Source of the DNA: Peribacillus sp. FSL P2-0133
GTDB taxonomy: Bacteria > Bacillota > Bacilli > Bacillales > DSM-1321
Reading direction: 5' to 3'
Assembly (NCBI RefSeq): GCF_037975445.1
Contig: NZ_CP150254.1
Location: 4,648,001-4,712,000 of the forward strand
DNA length: 64,000 nucleotides
The translations under genes and the position numbers were made by a program. Shown piece by piece: positions 62,736 to 64,000 of the stretch (positions within the stretch are counted from its first letter, which is position 1; every line of letters starts with the position of its first letter). Below the pieces are notes generated by a model. That model did no database searches. It was not told the origin of the DNA and worked only from the letters and a program-made list of their open reading frames with translations.

Positions 62736-64000
62736 TTAATTAAATAAAAGAGTGACGATCGTTCCCCTGCCTTCGAGACTATCCATTTCAATCCGTACAT
62801 CAATTGCATCAGCAATTTCCTTTGCCATGGAAAGCCCCAATCCTGATCCGCCTTGCTTTCGGCTTCTCGCTTTATCTACACGATAAAAGCGATCGAACAC
62901 TTTTGGCAATTCAGCCTTTGGAATTCCATCCCCTCTGTCTTCGATGCGGATATATGCTTCATCACTTGTTTGTCCTATGTAGACTGCGATATGCTCGTCA
63001 CTATACTTTCTTGCATTGTCTAAAAAAATGAACAAAAGCTGTTTTAACTTTTGAATGTCCGTTACTGCTTCAATTGCATCGCCACTATAAATCTCCACTG
63101 TTCGATTGTACGCATTTTTATACACTTTCGCTAACTCTGCAATGATGTCGTTCAGAATGATGGTTTCCTTCTCTATATTCCATTTTTCCTGATGCTTTGC
63201 TAGCAGGAGCATTTCCTCTGTCATCTCTCTCATTCTTATGGCTTCAGAATGGATGGCCTCTATTGATTCAGCAAACAAATCAGGACGCTCCAACCCTTTT
63301 CTCTTCAAAAGACTTGCATAGCTTTCGATGACTGTTAGCGGTGTTTTTAATTCATGTGAAGCATTCGATACGAATTGCTCCTGTTTTTCGAAGTTAGCTT
63401 GCAGCAAATCGATCATGTGATTAAAGGTTTTCCCCATTTCCACAAGTTCATCTTTTGATTTTTCCTCTAGGCTAAGTCGCTTAAATTGGCCGCTTGTTTG
63501 AATCTCCTTCATCGTATCAATCATCGATCGAATCGGACGGGCGATGAAGTTACTAAGAATGGTGCTTGATATCAGAACAGGTATCATGGCAATGACCGTT
63601 ACAGCGATTAATACGATGCGCAGAACAGCGAGCATTTCCTCAGTAGCTGTAATGCTTTTGGTGATTTGTAGATTAACTACACTTCCATCGCCCCAAACGA
63701 TCGGGTTTGAAACGAATACATACTTTTTCTGATGATAAGTGATGATCGCGCTCTTCTCACCCGGATAAAAGCTACTATCCCGATTGCTTAATTGTTTTTC
63801 AGAATTGGATGTAACGACTGTTCCTTTTCGTTGACCTTCGTTTACAATACCGATCATGCCATCTATAGGCAGATAGGCCCGAAGTAAATCATTTGGTGAA
63901 ATATCATTAACATTTTTACTAACATCAAAGGAAATTTTCTTTGTCTCCGCTTTCGCACGATTAAGTTCATTCACCATCATCAGATTACTGAATACAAAAT
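62736..64000 (-). CDS. Sensor histidine kinase, partial
   Basis: At least 421 codons; the frame is still open at the window edge, so the first membrane helix and N-terminus are missing. An extracytoplasmic sensor, a second helix (about 130-155), HAMP, HisKA with NASHELKTPLTVIESYASLL, and HATPase with LFIFLDNARKYS, RIEDRGDGIP and GGSGLGLSMAK are visible. The response regulator should lie just beyond the edge. With PepSY downstream the layout resembles YkoG/YkoH-type modules of Bacilli. Confidence 0.88.
   Translation of the reverse strand, partial: FVFSNLMMVNELNRAKAETKKISFDVSKNVNDISPNDLLRAYLPIDGMIGIVNEGQRKGTVVTSNSEKQLSNRDSSFYPGEKSAIITYHQKKYVFVSNPIVWGDGSVVNLQITKSITATEEMLAVLRIVLIAVTVIAMIPVLISSTILSNFIARPIRSMIDTMKEIQTSGQFKRLSLEEKSKDELVEMGKTFNHMIDLLQANFEKQEQFVSNASHELKTPLTVIESYASLLKRKGLERPDLFAESIEAIHSEAIRMREMTEEMLLLAKHQEKWNIEKETIILNDIIAELAKVYKNAYNRTVEIYSGDAIEAVTDIQKLKQLLFIFLDNARKYSDEHIAVYIGQTSDEAYIRIEDRGDGIPKAELPKVFDRFYRVDKARSRKQGGSGLGLSMAKEIADAIDVRIEMDSLEGRGTIVTLLFN

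Overview
The window looks like chromosome of a spore-forming, low-GC Bacillaceae, probably Peribacillus (Bacillus simplex/frigoritolerans type). The support is an SspL-like spore protein, a ComK-family competence regulator, HelD, Bacillus-type Shine-Dalgarno sequences (AAGGAGG), AT-rich spacers, copies of a GC-rich repeat that I recall from Bacillus genomes, and an LXG-type T7SS effector. The genus is an inference. No rRNA or tRNA genes were seen.

Region 1 (0-10.1 kb, minus strand) is a translationally coupled four-gene operon ending in a 1762-residue DEAH helicase with a C-terminal DUF1998-type cysteine cluster, like DruE of Druantia anti-phage systems. Its three partner proteins are not recognisable, apart from a CoiA-like zinc motif at the N-terminus of the first. 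No DUF4338 (DruA) or methylase gene is present. This is the best candidate for an undescribed system. A structured RNA with a terminator follows it at the left edge.

Region 2 (10.3-16.6 kb, minus) is a polymorphic-toxin locus. An intact LXG effector with an HNH/LHH-like C-terminus and a Syd-like immunity gene are followed by a row of displaced immunity genes (SUKH, CdiI-like and others) mixed with broken toxin pieces. More relic toxin tails and orphan immunity candidates lie at 20.4-21.6 kb and 25.9-26.8 kb.

Region 3 (16.9-30 kb) holds metNIQ (methionine import), a Fur-controlled esterase (probably siderophore release), an XRE-cupin regulator divergent from an MHS transporter and an ornithine cyclodeaminase-family enzyme with a perfect palindromic operator, a lipoprotein, and a sensor kinase.

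Region 4 (30-45 kb) holds an atypical UvrA-like ATPase, sspL, helD, a GlnK/GlnL-type two-component pair divergent from a glutamate/dicarboxylate symporter with three 10-bp direct repeats between them, and an NRAMP-fold transporter without the usual metal-binding motif, paired with a 2-hydroxyacid dehydrogenase.

Region 5 (45-64 kb) holds comK with a possible small RNA opposite its leader, a protealysin-emfourin pair, a PepSY-TM/YtkA pair, two overlapping micro-genes, serA behind a ZTP riboswitch, a 12-copy 41-bp tandem repeat, a stand-alone FtsH N-domain protein, EIIA-Glc, a class D beta-lactamase, a SulP transporter with a beta-carbonic anhydrase, and a PepSY protein with a sensor kinase cut by the window edge.
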